Assembly (NCBI GenBank): GCA_026182355.1
Contig: JAPFBL010001928.1
Coordinates: forward strand, 3,509,501-3,573,500
Source: Hermatobates lingyangjiaoensis
Taxonomy: Eukaryota; Arthropoda; Insecta; Hemiptera; Hermatobatidae
Length of the DNA stretch: 64,000 nucleotides
Direction: 5' to 3'
Part shown: positions 35,355 through 46,829 of the stretch, one piece after another
Numbering within the stretch: the first letter of the stretch is position 1
Layout of the letters: every line of letters starts with the position of its first letter
The notes under the pieces: generated by a model
Databases searched by the model: none
What the model saw: the letters and a program-made list of their open reading frames with translations, nothing else
What the model was told of the DNA's origin: nothing
Program-made: the position numbers and the translations under genes

Positions 35355-35862
35355 CATAGACAAATTAAAAGCACACACTTAAAGTCTCTAATTTTTGGTT
35401 TGAACTGTCTTCAGGAGAGATAAGAGAGGGAAACTAAACGCATTGGTTCAGAGAGGGTTGGAGACCAACAATGTTGCTGCATGCGCGCCGGGTTACAGAG
35501 AATATGGTAGACAGGAATCAATTTATAGTTAAATTAAATAATAATAAATAAATAAAAGAAAAAATTGATGGATGAATAGAAACATTGATACTCGTACATA
35601 AATAAAACTTCTGACTCAGCTATGATTTATGTATCAATTTCTCTGTTCATTCCACAATTTTTTTTTTATTTATTTATTATTATTTCACCAATTTAATTAA
35701 ACTATAAATTGATTCTTGTCTACCTTATTCTCTGGAGCAACATTGTTGGTCTCCAAACGTCTCTGAACCAGTGCGCTTGTTTACCTACCTTATCTCTCCT
35801 GAAGACTGTTCAAACCGAAAATTAGGGACTGTAAGTGTGTGCTCCTGTGTCACAATTCTCAT
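35355..35862. mobile_element. PLE-derived palindrome, family F4
   Basis: The left arm (35360-35540, minus) and right arm (35690-35860) are diverged inverted copies around a T/A-rich centre. Both carry the hammerhead-like motif. The same right arm ends the PLE remnant at 46670-46830, which ties this family to Penelope-like elements. Confidence 0.8.
35789..35835 (+). ncRNA. Hammerhead-ribozyme-like motif (F4, right arm)
   Basis: Stem I: CTC (35796-35798) with GGG (35825-35827) and CTTA (35789-35792) with TAAG (35832-35835). CTGAAGA 35799-35805, GAAA 35817-35820, AATT palindrome, A at 35824. Stem II has one mismatch next to the core. The left arm pairs CTC with GAG instead and has AAAA for GAAA. 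Confidence 0.65.
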
Positions 35863-36129
35863 TATTCTTAACGTTTGTTTCCTATTTATCTTTAAATTTT
35901 AATTCAGGACATTCAGGTGGAATACCTCCTGCCGAAGTGTCTCTGTAATATAAGTACTGTTTATTATATATATATTTTTGAATTTACTTCAGAAACAAAT
36001 AATAGGGAAAATACACATTTACAGTCTCTATTTTTTGACTTCAAACATCATTCGGACAGTAAAGAGAGGAAGTCTAAACGAACTACGGAACAATGGTTGG
36101 AAATAACCATCTTTAAACTGAATTAAGTC

Positions 36130-37390
36130 ACAGAATGCCTATGGTTACGTGCTTTTGTAGGGTAAATGAAGTCCCCATATTCAACATAATTATTTTATTA
36201 TTAAACTTAATGTAAAGGATTCAGTGCTCTTTTTGCAATTCCGAATGTTGAAATTCAGGGGGTTGGGAAATAAGTTTTGTTGTTTTAATGCATTGTTGGT
36301 CTCACAACTCATTACTTCAAATGAGTCTTCTTATGATAATCACCAGTGGATGGTAACCACAAGTAACTCTGACGTTATTTATTTCAGTATTATGTGGTTT
36401 GAGATAACCATGAAAGCTCAATGGTTGTGTTTAATCAGATGTCCAAAACAACCATCCGTTTGATTAAACTTGGGCGGAATTCTCTGACTGGTTGAGTCAA
36501 GGGTAAGGTCATTCTACCAATTATAATGGTTCCAAACGGGTGGTCGTTATTACCACCTAGAAACCACCCCTAAAGGTAATGGAATTTATGAGAGGGTGCA
36601 GTTATAAGGAAAAAACTTTTTATGTCAAATAGGGTTGTGGATTAGTAAGGGTGAAGTGGTTAGACAAAGAACAATTGAACTGAGCCACCGTTTATAGTTA
36701 TTATGTAGATATCATTGCAAAAATTCGCAAATGCAAAATCTAAATGTCCATTAAATGACTTCCAAGATAGCTCTTAGACTTCTGAAGTCACTATTAGAAC
36801 AAAAAATAAAGAACAAGTAAAAACAATTAAACAGGAGTTGCCGTCTTCGAAAATTATCCTGCATTGTTAATGAAGTTCGGTTTATTTGTTTGTTAGGTCC
36901 GTATAAATTTGAAAAAAACGATTTTTCTACATTCTTAGCAGCTGTACGGGGGCTAGGTTCCCCACTATGCTACCATATCACTATGATAATATTTGGAATC
37001 TTGTAAGCAAGTTAAATAAACTATAATTTTATAATAACCTGTTTATAATGACGTTTTTTAAATTATAATGACCCATTGGATTGATGATTGACATACCGAG
37101 GTGACTATGACGTCATAGGCCAAAATCTATCCGGCTTCCGAAACATATGTACACCATGGATCAAATTGCCACTTTTATCACGAACATACCTACCTCCGGA
37201 AACTTTTGAAACTAAAATTAAACTAATAAGAAATGATTAACTGGTGGTTAACCTCGCGTACGCTAGGAGCGCTAGTCTAACGTTGTATCAATCAATTGTT
37301 ATCTCCGCGTGTTGCGAACTGCCTGTATTATATTTCTAGTTATATTCTATTTTCTCTTTACTGGTTTTTTTTGTATTTTTATTTATCTGT
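36130..37390. other. Unassigned sequence
   Basis: A 79-codon frame at 36224-36463 is not recognised. GGTTGT/ACCACC words recur at 36080-36560 without a clear period. Confidence 0.4.
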
Positions 37391-37440
37391 TTTTACTTTT
37401 CTCTGTCTGAAGATGACCTACGAGGTCGAAAGCTGTGTTT
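37390..37440 (+). ncRNA. Hammerhead-ribozyme-like motif
   Basis: CTGAAGA, extra T, stem II GACC/GGTC with loop TACGA, GAAA, AGCT palindrome. The base after AGCT is G, which a hammerhead does not accept at the cleavage site. Preceded by a T-rich stretch as in the other PLE tails. Confidence 0.5.
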
Positions 37441-38001
37441 TCTTCTATAATTTAGTTATGGTTAGTCCTTAATATATGTTATCAGTTATTGGGCTGTGTT
37501 ATTGCCTCATGTACGAATGTATGTCCCTGGGAAATATATTATTTTCATTGTCTTTGCAGCATAGAAAAGTGATTAGAAAAAAAGAACAGTTGCTGAAAAA
37601 AATCTTGACTGCAGAATCTGGTCTGCTAATTAACAATATATATATATATATATATATACCATGATAAACGAAAAACGGTCCGGCAGGACAAATAACAATT
37701 AAAATAAGCAGTGACACATAAACAGAAACACAACAAAGACTCACTTTTCAATATTTCGACCGTAATGGCGGTCGTCCTCAGGAGAAGAAGTGAATTGACG
37801 GAGGGACGACAGTCAACTAAAGAACTCACTGGGTGAGGGCTAAAGCAGTGCTGCCGCAAAGGAGACAAAAATAAAAAAGGAACTAGGAAGTCGAGAGCAA
37901 AAATAAAAAAATTATTTTATAATATTTTATATTAATATATATTATATTAATATATTATTTTATAATATTTTATAATTATAAAAGTTGGTTTAGCATCTAC
38001 G

Positions 38002-38232
38002 ATGCTGAACCTTCGGATGAATAATCACAGGCTTTCGGTTGGTAAACGCAGCAGTCCCCCTGTCGCCATTCACGCTAATTCCCACCACCTCAGCTTCAAT
38101 GATTGTTTCACAGTCCAAGTTCTTAAACAAGTCCCCAGTGATAACAGACAAGTTACTTTAAAAGCTTCTGAGGAAACCCACATTTGGCTCCTGGGGGCAC
38201 GCTCGAAACCTGGCTTGAATTTAAACCGTTAG
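38002..38232 (+). pseudogene. PLE GIY-YIG endonuclease, C-terminal part
   Basis: 76 codons, open to a TAG stop. The frame includes HANSHHLSFNDCFTVQVL, VTLKASEETHIWLLG and PGLNLNR at the end. H...H.x.F.D...VL...(R)...EE.HI....P.LN is the expected order of the second half of a PLE GIY-YIG nuclease domain. Homologous remnants: 4643-4780, about 39576-39645, 46436-46480, 48704-48775 and 54885-54955. The GIY-YIG half is missing. The first ATG is probably not the original start. Confidence 0.7.
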
Positions 38233-38450
38233 TTTTTTTTTTAATATTTTTATTTATTTAATTTTTTTTAATTGTTTTATATATTTTCTTTATTTTTTCT
38301 TTTCTTAACCTTTTTCTACCTTTCAAAAACATTTTTTTTTATTTTTGCTCTCGACTTCCTAGTTCCTTTTTTATTTTTGTCTCCTTTGCGGCAGCACTGC
38401 TTTAGCCCTCACCCAGTGAGTTCTTTAGTTGACTGTCGTCCCTCCGTCAA

Positions 38451-38502
38451 TTCACTTCTTCTCCTGAGGACCGCCATTACGGTCGAAATATTGAAAAGTG
38501 AG
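38451..38502 (+). ncRNA. Hammerhead-ribozyme-like motif (F2, right arm)
   Basis: Stem I: TC (38462-38463) with GA (38493-38494) and TTCACTT (38451-38457) with AAGTGAG (38496-38502). Stem II GACCG/CGGTC with loop CCATTA, GAAA 38485-38488, ATAT, T. The 5' core reads CTGAG before the stem, a three-base loss against the copy at 2131-2188, so it is probably inactive. A mirror copy lies at about 37742-37795 on the minus strand. Confidence 0.6.
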
Positions 38503-38551
38503 TCTTTGTTGTGTTTCTGTTTATGTGTCACTGCGTATATATATATATATA

Positions 38552-38692
38552 TCAATGATCGTTGGGTTTTTGACTCTGACGAAGACCGCTTGTTACGGTT
38601 GAAAGATCTTAGTCTTGTTTTCCCATTTTCTTATTGTGGTTTGATCATTGATTGTTGTTTCACGTGTTTATGTGAAATCTTTATATATATAC
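38552..38692 (+). mobile_element. PLE palindrome family F1, right arm only
   Basis: Starts directly at (TA)n (38536-38553) and ends in another TA-rich tract. Carries an intact hammerhead-like motif. Confidence 0.8.
38564..38624 (+). ncRNA. Hammerhead-ribozyme-like motif, intact (F1)
   Basis: Stem I: GACT (38572-38575) with AGTC (38611-38614), and GGG (38564-38566) with CCC (38622-38624) across an internal loop. CTGACGA 38576-38582, extra A, stem II GACCG/CGGTT with loop CTTGTTA, GAAA 38601-38604, AGATCT palindrome 38604-38609, T at 38610. Predicted cut between 38610 and 38611. Identical over 61 nt to the minus-strand copy at 49033-49093. Confidence 0.75.
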
Positions 38693-38817
38693 ATATATAT
38701 ATGTTGGTCATAGATACATTCATGTCTTCACTCCTGTGCTGTCTCTTCTTTTTCTTTTTTTCCTCTTCTGATGACGACAAGAAAGCCGAAAAAGTGCATA
38801 TACATACATATATATAA

Positions 38818-38944
38818 ATAATATATTTTGCATTAAATTTTGCGGCAGCTTCTGCATTGACTAACTTCTTCCTGGTAGCCTCCAATTTGCCTACTAGCTT
38901 ACGCTGGGTTGGCGCTAATTTCCAATTTAAATTAGCCAGAGACA
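38818..38944 (-). pseudogene. PLE N-terminal peptide remnant (F6 arm)
   Basis: ATG at 38944 (minus) opens MSLANLNWKLAPTQRKLVGK, and the frame runs to NAEAAAKFNAKYI. It matches the peptides in the F6 palindrome at 5.6-6.0 kb. Continues into TA-rich sequence. Confidence 0.55.
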
Positions 38945-38985
38945 TTCGCAATACACTATCACTGAATATTTCACTATAGTCCAAA

Positions 38986-39000
38986 GGTGGGGGGGGGGGG
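38986..39000 (+). repeat. Poly(G) run
   Basis: Thirteen consecutive G after GGT in an otherwise AT-rich region. Confidence 0.9.
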
Positions 39001-39399
39001 TCGATTAATCAAACTACAATATTTAACTAACTGTATTTGGAATCACTATAACTTAATTTTAAATTCTATAGATAAAAGTTTTGAATTATTAATTAAATTA
39101 CTGATTACTAATTTTTATATACTATTTATTATATTAAAAAAATTGTATCCATAGGATTTAAATATTAGAAGAATAGTGATATTAAACAAAAGAAAGTAAA
39201 ATACTCAGATTAATAAAATTAAACCAAATTGATTAAACTAAGAGAAAGAAAGATAAGTTGATTAGTTTGAAAAATAGTAAGTATCAAAAATATTAATATC
39301 AGTACTATGATACAACTATAGCTAGCGTAATAATCCCCTACCGTTTATAATTAGGCAAATGAAAGTCGAGTGGAGTCGGAAACTAAATTTTTTATGTTG

Positions 39400-39840
39400 G
39401 TTAGACTACCATTATGGTGAAGGAGCGTATAAATGTCACAGGACTTCCGTTGATCACTGCATTAACCTACCACTACAATCCCCTTTAATCCACATGAACT
39501 TAACTGTTATGACTCCTACCTTGTCCAAGTTCTAAGCCAAATCCCTGACCCAAACCCACATCTTTTCAAACTCTAACGACTTCCAAAGGGACACATATTT
39601 GTCTCCTTTGATCCTGTTCTACTTTCCCGCAACTTGTACGGTTATTATTTTTTCATCTTATCTCTTTATTATTATTTTTTTTATTAGTTATTTATTTGTA
39701 TTATTATTATTATACTTTTATTTAAGTTTATTTATCTTCTTACATTGTGATATTTTATTTTAATTTTGACTTATTTTATTTTCTTTAAATTATTTTTTGT
39801 TCCGTTATATTCATTTAGTTCTTTCTTTCCTTCTTGAATA
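39400..39840 (+). pseudogene. PLE endonuclease C-terminus (heavily decayed) and T-rich tail
   Basis: 39576-39645 reads TSKGTHICLL and, in another frame, ends near NLYG, matching ASEETHIWLL...LNLNR. A long T-rich stretch follows (39640-39840), as after the other remnants. The hammerhead-like motif expected downstream is not recognisable. Confidence 0.45.
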
Positions 39841-39849
39841 AGGAGAAAT

Positions 39850-41680
39850 CTTGTAGATGGCGTGTGCGTATTTTTTTTTACGATTTCTCTAAAAAAAAAT
39901 AGGCTTTCTCTAGAAAATTCATTTTATTATATTATCGTAATTTATGTCCAGTTAGACCATTTAAATTTGATTTGATTTGATTTTTTTTTTTATTCTTACC
40001 TTTGTTTTCTTTCATATTATGGTGATATATATATCAGAAACTTGAATCGCATGTTTCTAACTCCTACTAGCCTCTCTGCTTGCTAGTTTTTTTTAACATA
40101 TCTTATCCTGATTACATATGTTATTGAAATAAACTATGTAGGCAATATTTTATTATTGTTTTTTTTTGTTTTTTTTTACGATATTGTTTCTGATATGCAG
40201 AGAAGTAAAATGAAAAGGGTTAAAATTAAAATTTCTACTAAAAATAGTCATATAAGAGTTCCATCTTGTTGTTTCGTTATGAACTATGTTATGTCTGTTA
40301 ACAAAAGCATCTATTTTACTATTATTTGAATGCACTATGTTCTTCTAAAGGCTTGTTTAGTCTACTGGATAATTAACATGTACTAACAAGTATGATAAAG
40401 TTTGACTTGAATACAGTAACCTATGTCTGGTTAATTCAAGTTAGGTCTGTGTTGCTTGTTCGATTGGCAAAAGAGGATGTTTATGTTTTATGCTGAATCA
40501 GGCATTGGTGAAGTTTGAAATGAACAGTCGTCGGTAACAACCCCTATGGTCGGTTGCAAATGAACTTCTCATCCCCACTCCACCGCGCTCCTAAACCCTA
40601 TTTCATTTCAATTTTTTCTCATATAATTCAGCAAATCACATTCGTTTGTGCAATCAAGTTTCGCCCTGTCGGTTGCATGAACTGGTACTTTCAAAACACA
40701 ATTTTCGAAAAAAAGCCTTTCCTTTCAATTGTGAAGTATCTATTCAGATTCCGTATACGAGTATACCAGCATACCCGCCGTCCCTTTCAGTTATTCTTAA
40801 TAAAATCCTTAAGGAAATAAGGTCATTCGTTGAAATGATATTGAAAGCTATCGCTCTAATTCAAGCCGTATAATTTGGTGTATTGGCATACATGCCTTTG
40901 GAAAATATCCATTTCTAACGTAGATTAATAGGGTTGTTGCATAACAGATTTACAACAAAATATACATACACAAAATTAAATTAAGTAAAGCTAATACCAG
41001 CATTGCTTCTATACGTACTACGTATACTATACGTACTTCTGTACGTATTGCACAGAATCTGAACCCAGTCATACAAAGCCAACAGCAGCACACAATATTA
41101 GTTGACATCAGCATTGTAATTTAAAATGCAGTAACCTCTGTGATACTCACAATAGGTGTATTTATACAAAAAAAAAAAAAAAAAAAAAAAAGGTCCATTT
41201 GTAATACCAACTGAGTCGCTGTAATATCGAAATATATAACAATTGCTGCCTAAAGTTGTTGTCTTAATGTCCAAATAAATTAAATTACCATTTCTTTAAG
41301 TAATTGATTGACTACTTTCTTCTTTTTCAATATAATATTCGTTTTTTTTTTTATTCACCTTATAAACTGAAATAAATTGCTACTTGGTAGTTAGTTTCAA
41401 TCATAATCAAACTAAAAATATTCTTATGTAATATAATTTTTTTTTTATATTTTATATTGTTTTTTTCAATTGTTTAATTGCACTTTACAAATTGTTTAGT
41501 TTAGTTAAGGGGTTAGTAAAATTACGGTTTTTGTTATAAAGAACTAATTGTTGCATACAAACCATTTAGCTAAGTTTCTCTTAAGTATAAATGGAGTCTA
41601 ATAGAGGTTGAGTGGCACTATGAGTATACGATAGATGTGAGTTGTTTTGTTATAAAGCTTTCATATAATTTTCAAAGACA
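39850..41680. other. Unassigned sequence with poly(A) tract at 41168-41191
   Basis: Two overlapping 75-88-codon frames at 40554-40873 are not recognised. About 24 consecutive A at 41168-41191. Confidence 0.4.
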
Positions 41681-41689
41681 AAATACAAT

Positions 41690-42445
41690 CAATTCGGGGT
41701 TGTTCATATGGTTGACGATTGAAGGATGGAAGTGGTCCTTGAGATAAGCTCCATGAAAGATAATCTGTAAGATGTGTGGAAGATTGATCCACTTAGAATG
41801 AATCACATTGGGTACACTCCAAACGGTCGACATAGTTTTTAGAGACAGGAGTAGTCATTCGCTAGAGGGTAATGAGTGCTCTCCAAGGCAGCAGTGAAAT
41901 ATGTTTGGGGATTGATAACAGGTAAAGCAACCTCAAAGTCAACACAGCTTTACGCCCGAATGCAAACAGTTAGTTAAAATCCTGTCAAGAGTAAATTACC
42001 AGCGTTGGAGGGCTGTAGTATAGGCGTGGGAAATTAATAAATACAAATAGAGAGTAAAGGGTTTAAAGTCGACAGAAGTAATGAGGGAGAAATTGTTGCG
42101 GGTAATCTTAACATCCAAGAAGGTGACGGATCTACTGGAAACCTACTGGGTGTACGCGACCGAGGAGGAGAAATATTTGAAGTTGTCTATTGAGACATCT
42201 AGTTCAAAAATGGCATGGGTCCAGAGGAAAAAGATTTTGAAAGATAAAGTGGTGTAAAGTAAGGGAAGAAGATGGTAGGTTTTTGGAAGAAACTATTTTC
42301 ATGTTCAGCCATGAAAACCTTAGCGAAACCCATGATAGTTCCTTTGATTTGAATGTAAAAGTTTTCATTCAACTTGAAAGCCCTGTGGTGCCTAACAAAA
42401 ACCAACATAATTTTTGGATTTCTTTTAGTATGATGAAGCTTAATG
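41690..42445 (-). pseudogene. Penelope-like reverse transcriptase remnant, copy 1 (core)
   Basis: The minus frame 42199-42408 reads NENFYIQIKGTIMGF and FMAEHE. This matches the PLE RT block F.FNG.YYQI.GTAMG...AP.YAN.FM...E. Just downstream IFFLWTH lies where YIDDIFFIWTHG is expected, with the catalytic YIDD lost to mutation. About 42067-42127 reads VTFLDVKITRNN, the FLDVxI block. Frameshifts and stops break the frame. The 58-codon plus frame at 42081-42257 is a shadow. Confidence 0.75.
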
Positions 42446-42453
42446 AGTTAGAC

Positions 42454-42905
42454 CAGTGTTTCCCAAAGTGGGCGGTACCGCCCCCCTGGGGGCGGGGCGG
42501 TGCTTTGATATCGGGGGGCGGTAATGCAAAAAGGAGCGGGGATTCTATTTCCATAAATTGAAAATGTTCATGCAATATAATTTCTAAATTTAAGTGAAAA
42601 CACCACATGTAAACTTCTAGGAAACGGTTTCTTAAAATTATTTGTATTGATAATTCATTTTTATGTTAAAAGTATATTCTCACCTAAGTGTCTTTTATTG
42701 TGTATTAATTCTTTTGCATAAATATACTATGAAACAATAAGTCTATTGGATTCTAAATAAATATTCGATTAGTAATTATTTTAATTTAATTATTAAAATG
42801 CTACTCATTTGGTTATTTAGTCTAGGAATCTGATTATTATTCAAGGGTGTTGAGTTATAGGTTTATGGACCCAACGGGGCGGTCACTCGTGTTTGGGAAA
42901 CACTG
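42454..42905. mobile_element. hAT (Buster-type) MITE inside the PLE remnant
   Basis: 452 bp with termini CAGTGTTTCCCAAA and TTTGGGAAACACTG. Target duplication AGTTAGAC (42446-42453) and GGTTAGAC (42906-42913), 7 of 8 matching, with central TA. Same family as 56783-57209. GC-rich left end (GGGGGCGGGGCGG) is usual for such hAT ends. Confidence 0.9.
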
Positions 42906-42906
42906 G

Positions 42907-43027
42907 GTTAGACTTTGGGAGTAAGACAAAAAGAAGTCCCTTTGAAAGAAGGTTTCCTTCGTTAGTTGTAAAAGAATGGGACGACAAATTACAAAAAGTA
43001 ATTATCCTGAATGGGGGTAAGGTTTAA
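42907..43027 (-). pseudogene. PLE N-terminal RT segment (copy 1)
   Basis: The minus frame reads CNLSSHSFTTNEGNLLSKG and LLFVLLPKSN. This follows the PLE N-terminal signature v.NLSs..lt..e..LLsKGl.F.PtPks. The hAT MITE separates it from the RT core, and a further internal stretch is missing. Confidence 0.7.
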
Positions 43028-43740
43028 ATTATTCCCAGAAAATCCAGGATTGAGGGAAGGTTGCGGAGGGGTTGCAAGTGAGTTGAGATTGTTTTGAAAG
43101 TAGTGTATAATCGGTTGGGATTGTTGAGGCTTGGAATAAGGTGCATGGCTGGTGCGGTTAGATATTTAGAAAGTAAAGCTAGGCCCAGGTTAAAATAGCT
43201 GCGACACAATTAGGAGAATTTAATTAAAGACAATTTTCTAAGCGAGTCTAAAACTTTTTGACCAGGAATAAGTTGTTACTAGGATGAACATTGCTAGTGA
43301 GGGTGAAATTATCAACAGGTTCTTTAGGGTGAAGAGCAGTTCTTGGAAATAGAAATGTTCTTAAATTATTATAATTAACAAGAGTTATGGAATTTATATG
43401 AATGGATGCTTGAAATTCAAATATAGCAAGATTGCCAGGAAACGCAGTTGGTATTGCAGAAGAGGTAATTTTAAAGTGAGACCATCAGGGAAGAATATTG
43501 ATGCTCAGACAATTTTATATAGACTCAATACTGTTCAAAAGTAATAGTAGGATTTAGAATAGACAGAAGTAATGAGGGAACAATTATTGTGGGTGATCAT
43601 GACAGCCAGGAAGATGATGGATCTACTGAAAACCTTCTGGGTATAGGAGACAGGGAAGCAAAAATATTTGTAATTGTCTATTAAAACTTCCAGCTTAGAA
43701 ATACCAAGGGTCCTGATTGAAATCTGCATTAATTAGTTTA
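43000..43740 (-). pseudogene. Penelope-like RT remnant, copy 2 (partial, tandem)
   Basis: The minus frame 43535-43729 reads LEVLIDNYKYF and then SIIFLAVMITHNNCSLITSV. It parallels IDNFKYF...VTFLDVKITRNNFSLITSV of copy 1. The segment 43000-43520 that follows is shared, inverted, with 45880-46330. Same-strand partial tandem copies are typical of PLEs. Confidence 0.7.
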
Positions 43741-43744
43741 ATAA

Positions 43745-45870
43745 CTAACAGATATAAAATAATTACATTTTTTTTATTGATTAAACAAATATACTACAGT
43801 ATAATAAAAGTAACAAATCCTATTCAAAATGAAAGAATATAGTAAAGGGATTTTTCATTGTGAAATAAGACACCAAACAATTAATACTTTCAAATAGTAC
43901 AAGAGGACTTAAAAAGAAAATAATTGAGAAAACAGTGGAATAACTTGTAAGGCAGTTTTAAAATATCAAAACAAATTACAATTAAAACAGAAAAAAATCA
44001 TGTAAATTTAAATTAAAACCTGAAAACAAATAAATTAAGAAAAATTAAAATAAAACTAACTCGGAAATGTTAGTTCCACTTAAAATGAAGGAAACAAATA
44101 AGTAAATTAAAATTTTTAACGGTTCAAACCTAAAATTAGGGACTGATATGTGTATTTTTAATTTATTAATATTTCTTGGTTTATATTGAACTTTAGTTGT
44201 CCATTTTGGATCATTCCTTCTTCATCTTTAATGAGTTCAAGTGCATTAAGTATAACCAAGTCTATAACCTATTGTGCTGTTATACTTGCGTTCTCAACTG
44301 GTTTCTTTTTATTTTAAAGACTCCGGTTTTTTCTTTATGTTTTAATCATATAAAAGTGAATAAGGTAGATAAGACCAAGTTGTTTCTTTAATATTTACCT
44401 TATTAAACAAATTTGCTTTTTGTTTATTAGCTTTTGTTTCTTCCCAAATTTACTTCAACCCAAGCTTTTGATTGTGGTTTATTTTATATGAGTACTTAAT
44501 TTTCTATTACCTTTTTTTAATTTGGATTTGCTAGTTTTATTTTATTTTGATGCATTTTATTTATTGGTTCGCTTCATTTTAACTACCATTCATTAGTTTT
44601 AATTTAGTTTCCCATAATTTTACTTGTTATATTTTAATTGGTTTTTATCTTTTAAAATTGTCTCATAAGTCATAATCAATCATAATTAAACCGTTTTTTC
44701 AATTCTTCCTGGAAATAACATATTTTTGATACTTATTTCAAAATAGTTGTCTTATTTCACAACGTCTTCATTTCAACTTGGATTTGTTATTTTATTTTAA
44801 ATTTAACGTGATTTTATTTGTTTTAAAATCCCACTGTATACTTTCATTTTACTTGGATTTGTTACTCTTATTTTATTTTAAAGTGTTCAATTTATTTAAT
44901 CAGTCAAAATTTATTTAATGTGTATTACCTTCCTTCATTTTAAATAAGGGTTGTTAGTTTATTTTAATTTCTCTTAATTATTTGTTTTAATTTTAATTTG
45001 TGAGATATTATCATCTCACAATATTTGATTTGTAAATTAAATCTCACAAATAAGCATGATTTACAGATTTACAAATCAAATTAAACCTAACATATTTGTG
45101 AAATGTAGTTCGATTTGTGAGATCTTTTAAATCACCTCAGTCATTTGACCGTTTTTTCAATTATTTCCTATAAATAATATCTCTTTGGTTTCTATTTCAA
45201 AGTAGTTATCCTTTGGTATATTATTTAACAAGGAAAAATCCTAGTACATTGCTTCATTTTACTTTGACTTTGTTACTTTGGATTATAATTGCAATGTATT
45301 CAATTTGTTTAATCAATAAAAAAAAAGATTTATTTAATATATATTAGTTTGGTTAATTTCAACTTCGATTTATTATTGTATTTTAAATTTCTCTTAATTT
45401 TATTTCCTTTAGCTTGAATTTGGTTTGACCTTGTAAAACAACTCTCATAAATCATTTGACACTATAAATCTCATAAATCCATTTCAGTATTGTCCATTTT
45501 ATTATTTCACAATGCAAAATCCTTTTACATATAGTTTTTTTTCATTTTGACTAGGATTTTTTACTTTTATTGTAATGTACTAAATTTGTTTAATCAATAA
45601 ACAAAATGTATTTAGGTATTTAATATCTATTATTTTGCTTCAATTCAACTTGGATTTGTCATTTTATTTTTTATATATCGTGATTTAATTTTTTTAATTG
45701 TAATTTGTTTTCATCTTTTAAAACTACCTCATAAGTCATTCCACTGTTTTGTCAATTATTTTCTTTATAATATCTCTTTGGTTCCTATTTGAAAGTAGTT
45801 ATTGTTTGGTGTCTTATTTTAGAATGTAAAATGGCCTTCTAGTTAAACCAAATTCACTACTTTGCTTTCA
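43745..45870. other. T-rich and A-rich sequence between PLE fragments
   Basis: An F4-type tail fragment (ACGGTTCAAACCTAAAATTAGG) lies at about 44119-44155 on the plus strand. ATCTCACAA words form small inverted repeats at 45000-45130. No gene seen. Confidence 0.45.
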
Positions 45871-45879
45871 GAAATAGCC

Positions 45880-46480
45880 ACATATTGAGTTCATTTAAAA
45901 TTGTCTGGGGCATAGTATTCTTCCTCAATTGTCTCACTTTAAAATTCCCTCTTTCTTTAATTTAAAATCTTAAAATTTAAATGTTAAATTTTTTATTTTT
46001 TATTTTAATCACTCATAACTCTTGATAATTTAAAAACATCCTATTTCCAGAAACTACTCTTCGCCCTAAAGATCATGTTAAAAATTTCCCCTCACCACCA
46101 AATGTCATCCTAGCAACATCTTATTCCCGGTCAAAAAGTTTTAGAGTCATTTAGAAAATCATCCTTAATTAAATTCTACCAAATTTTGTCGTATTTATTT
46201 TAGCCTGTTCCTAGCTTCTCTTTCTAATTGTACGACCTCTAACCACCTCGTAGCAAGCACTCAACTATCATTTTGTGATGATCCCTTTCACTTCCTTTAA
46301 AAACATCAAAAACATATCCCTTCCCGAATCACCACTTATCCAACCCTGTTACTATGGATGAACCTTACTCCGTACAGTTCTTGGCTACCATGATGGTGAC
46401 ATATTTTGTGACAAATCCTCTCTGATTGTAAGAATGTTACTTTAAAAAACAAGAAAGAAGCACTTATTTGGCTGTGCTAA
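45880..46480 (+). pseudogene. PLE C-terminal region with endonuclease end
   Basis: 45880-46330 is the inverted homologue of 43000-43520 (e.g. TCACTTTAAAATT.CCTCTT and AAAAGTTTTAGAGTC words). 46436-46480 reads VTLKNKKEALIWLC, aligning with VTLKASEETHIWLL at 38 kb. A T-rich stretch and hammerhead-like motif follow. Confidence 0.6.
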
Positions 46481-46763
46481 AAATTGAATGCTTTAATTAT
46501 CTCATTGATTTTGTATTTATTTTTTTATTATTATTATTGATTATTATTTTAAGATTTTGTTTGATTTCTTTAAAGTGTAGCCTTTTACTTTTTCTTTATA
46601 AAATCCTTTTCTTCTCCTCTGTTTTTCTTTTCACTATTATTTCGTTTTCTTATTCTCTCTCGTATATTTAATTTTAAACTGATTCTTGTTTACCTTATTC
46701 TTTGTGACCGGGCGTGCATTCGGTAACATTATTAGTCTGGAGCTGTCAGTGCACCCGTTATCT

Positions 46764-46810
46764 CTTATCATTCCTGACGATGGTCCAAACCGAAAATTAG
46801 AAACCGTAAG
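46764..46810 (+). ncRNA. Hammerhead-ribozyme-like motif (F4 type, PLE tail)
   Basis: Stem I: TTC (46771-46773) with GAA (46800-46802) and CTTA (46764-46767) with TAAG (46807-46810). CTGACGA 46774-46780, extra T, GGT/ACC with loop CCAA, GAAA 46792-46795, AATT palindrome, A at 46799 (TTA). Core intact. Compared with 35789-35835, the inner stem I has changed on both strands (CTC/GGG to TTC/GAA). Confidence 0.75.
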
Positions 46811-46829
46811 TATGTGTTCTTGAAATATC

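Larger units (their letters stand above)
37664..38540. mobile_element. Complete PLE-derived palindrome, family F2
   Basis: Left arm 37664-37905 and right arm about 38338-38537 are close inverted copies. The loop holds an endonuclease remnant (38002-38232) and a T-rich stretch. (TA)n tracts flank it at 37635-37660 and 38536-38553. Confidence 0.85.

Noticed and set aside
38736..38800. CTGATGACGAC...GAAAAAGTGC as another ribozyme-like copy
   Set aside because: Stem II and the palindromic stem III are not convincing, and G follows the only candidate U.
38272..38817. 181-codon plus-strand frame, the longest in the window
   Set aside because: It runs through the T-rich stretch, the F2 arm, a (TA)n tract and the F1 arm. 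It is open by chance across non-coding repeats.
42081..42257. 58-codon plus-strand frame (MREKLLRVILTSKKVTDLL...)
   Set aside because: It is antisense to the better supported PLE reverse transcriptase blocks on the minus strand, and its 43.5 kb counterpart has stops.
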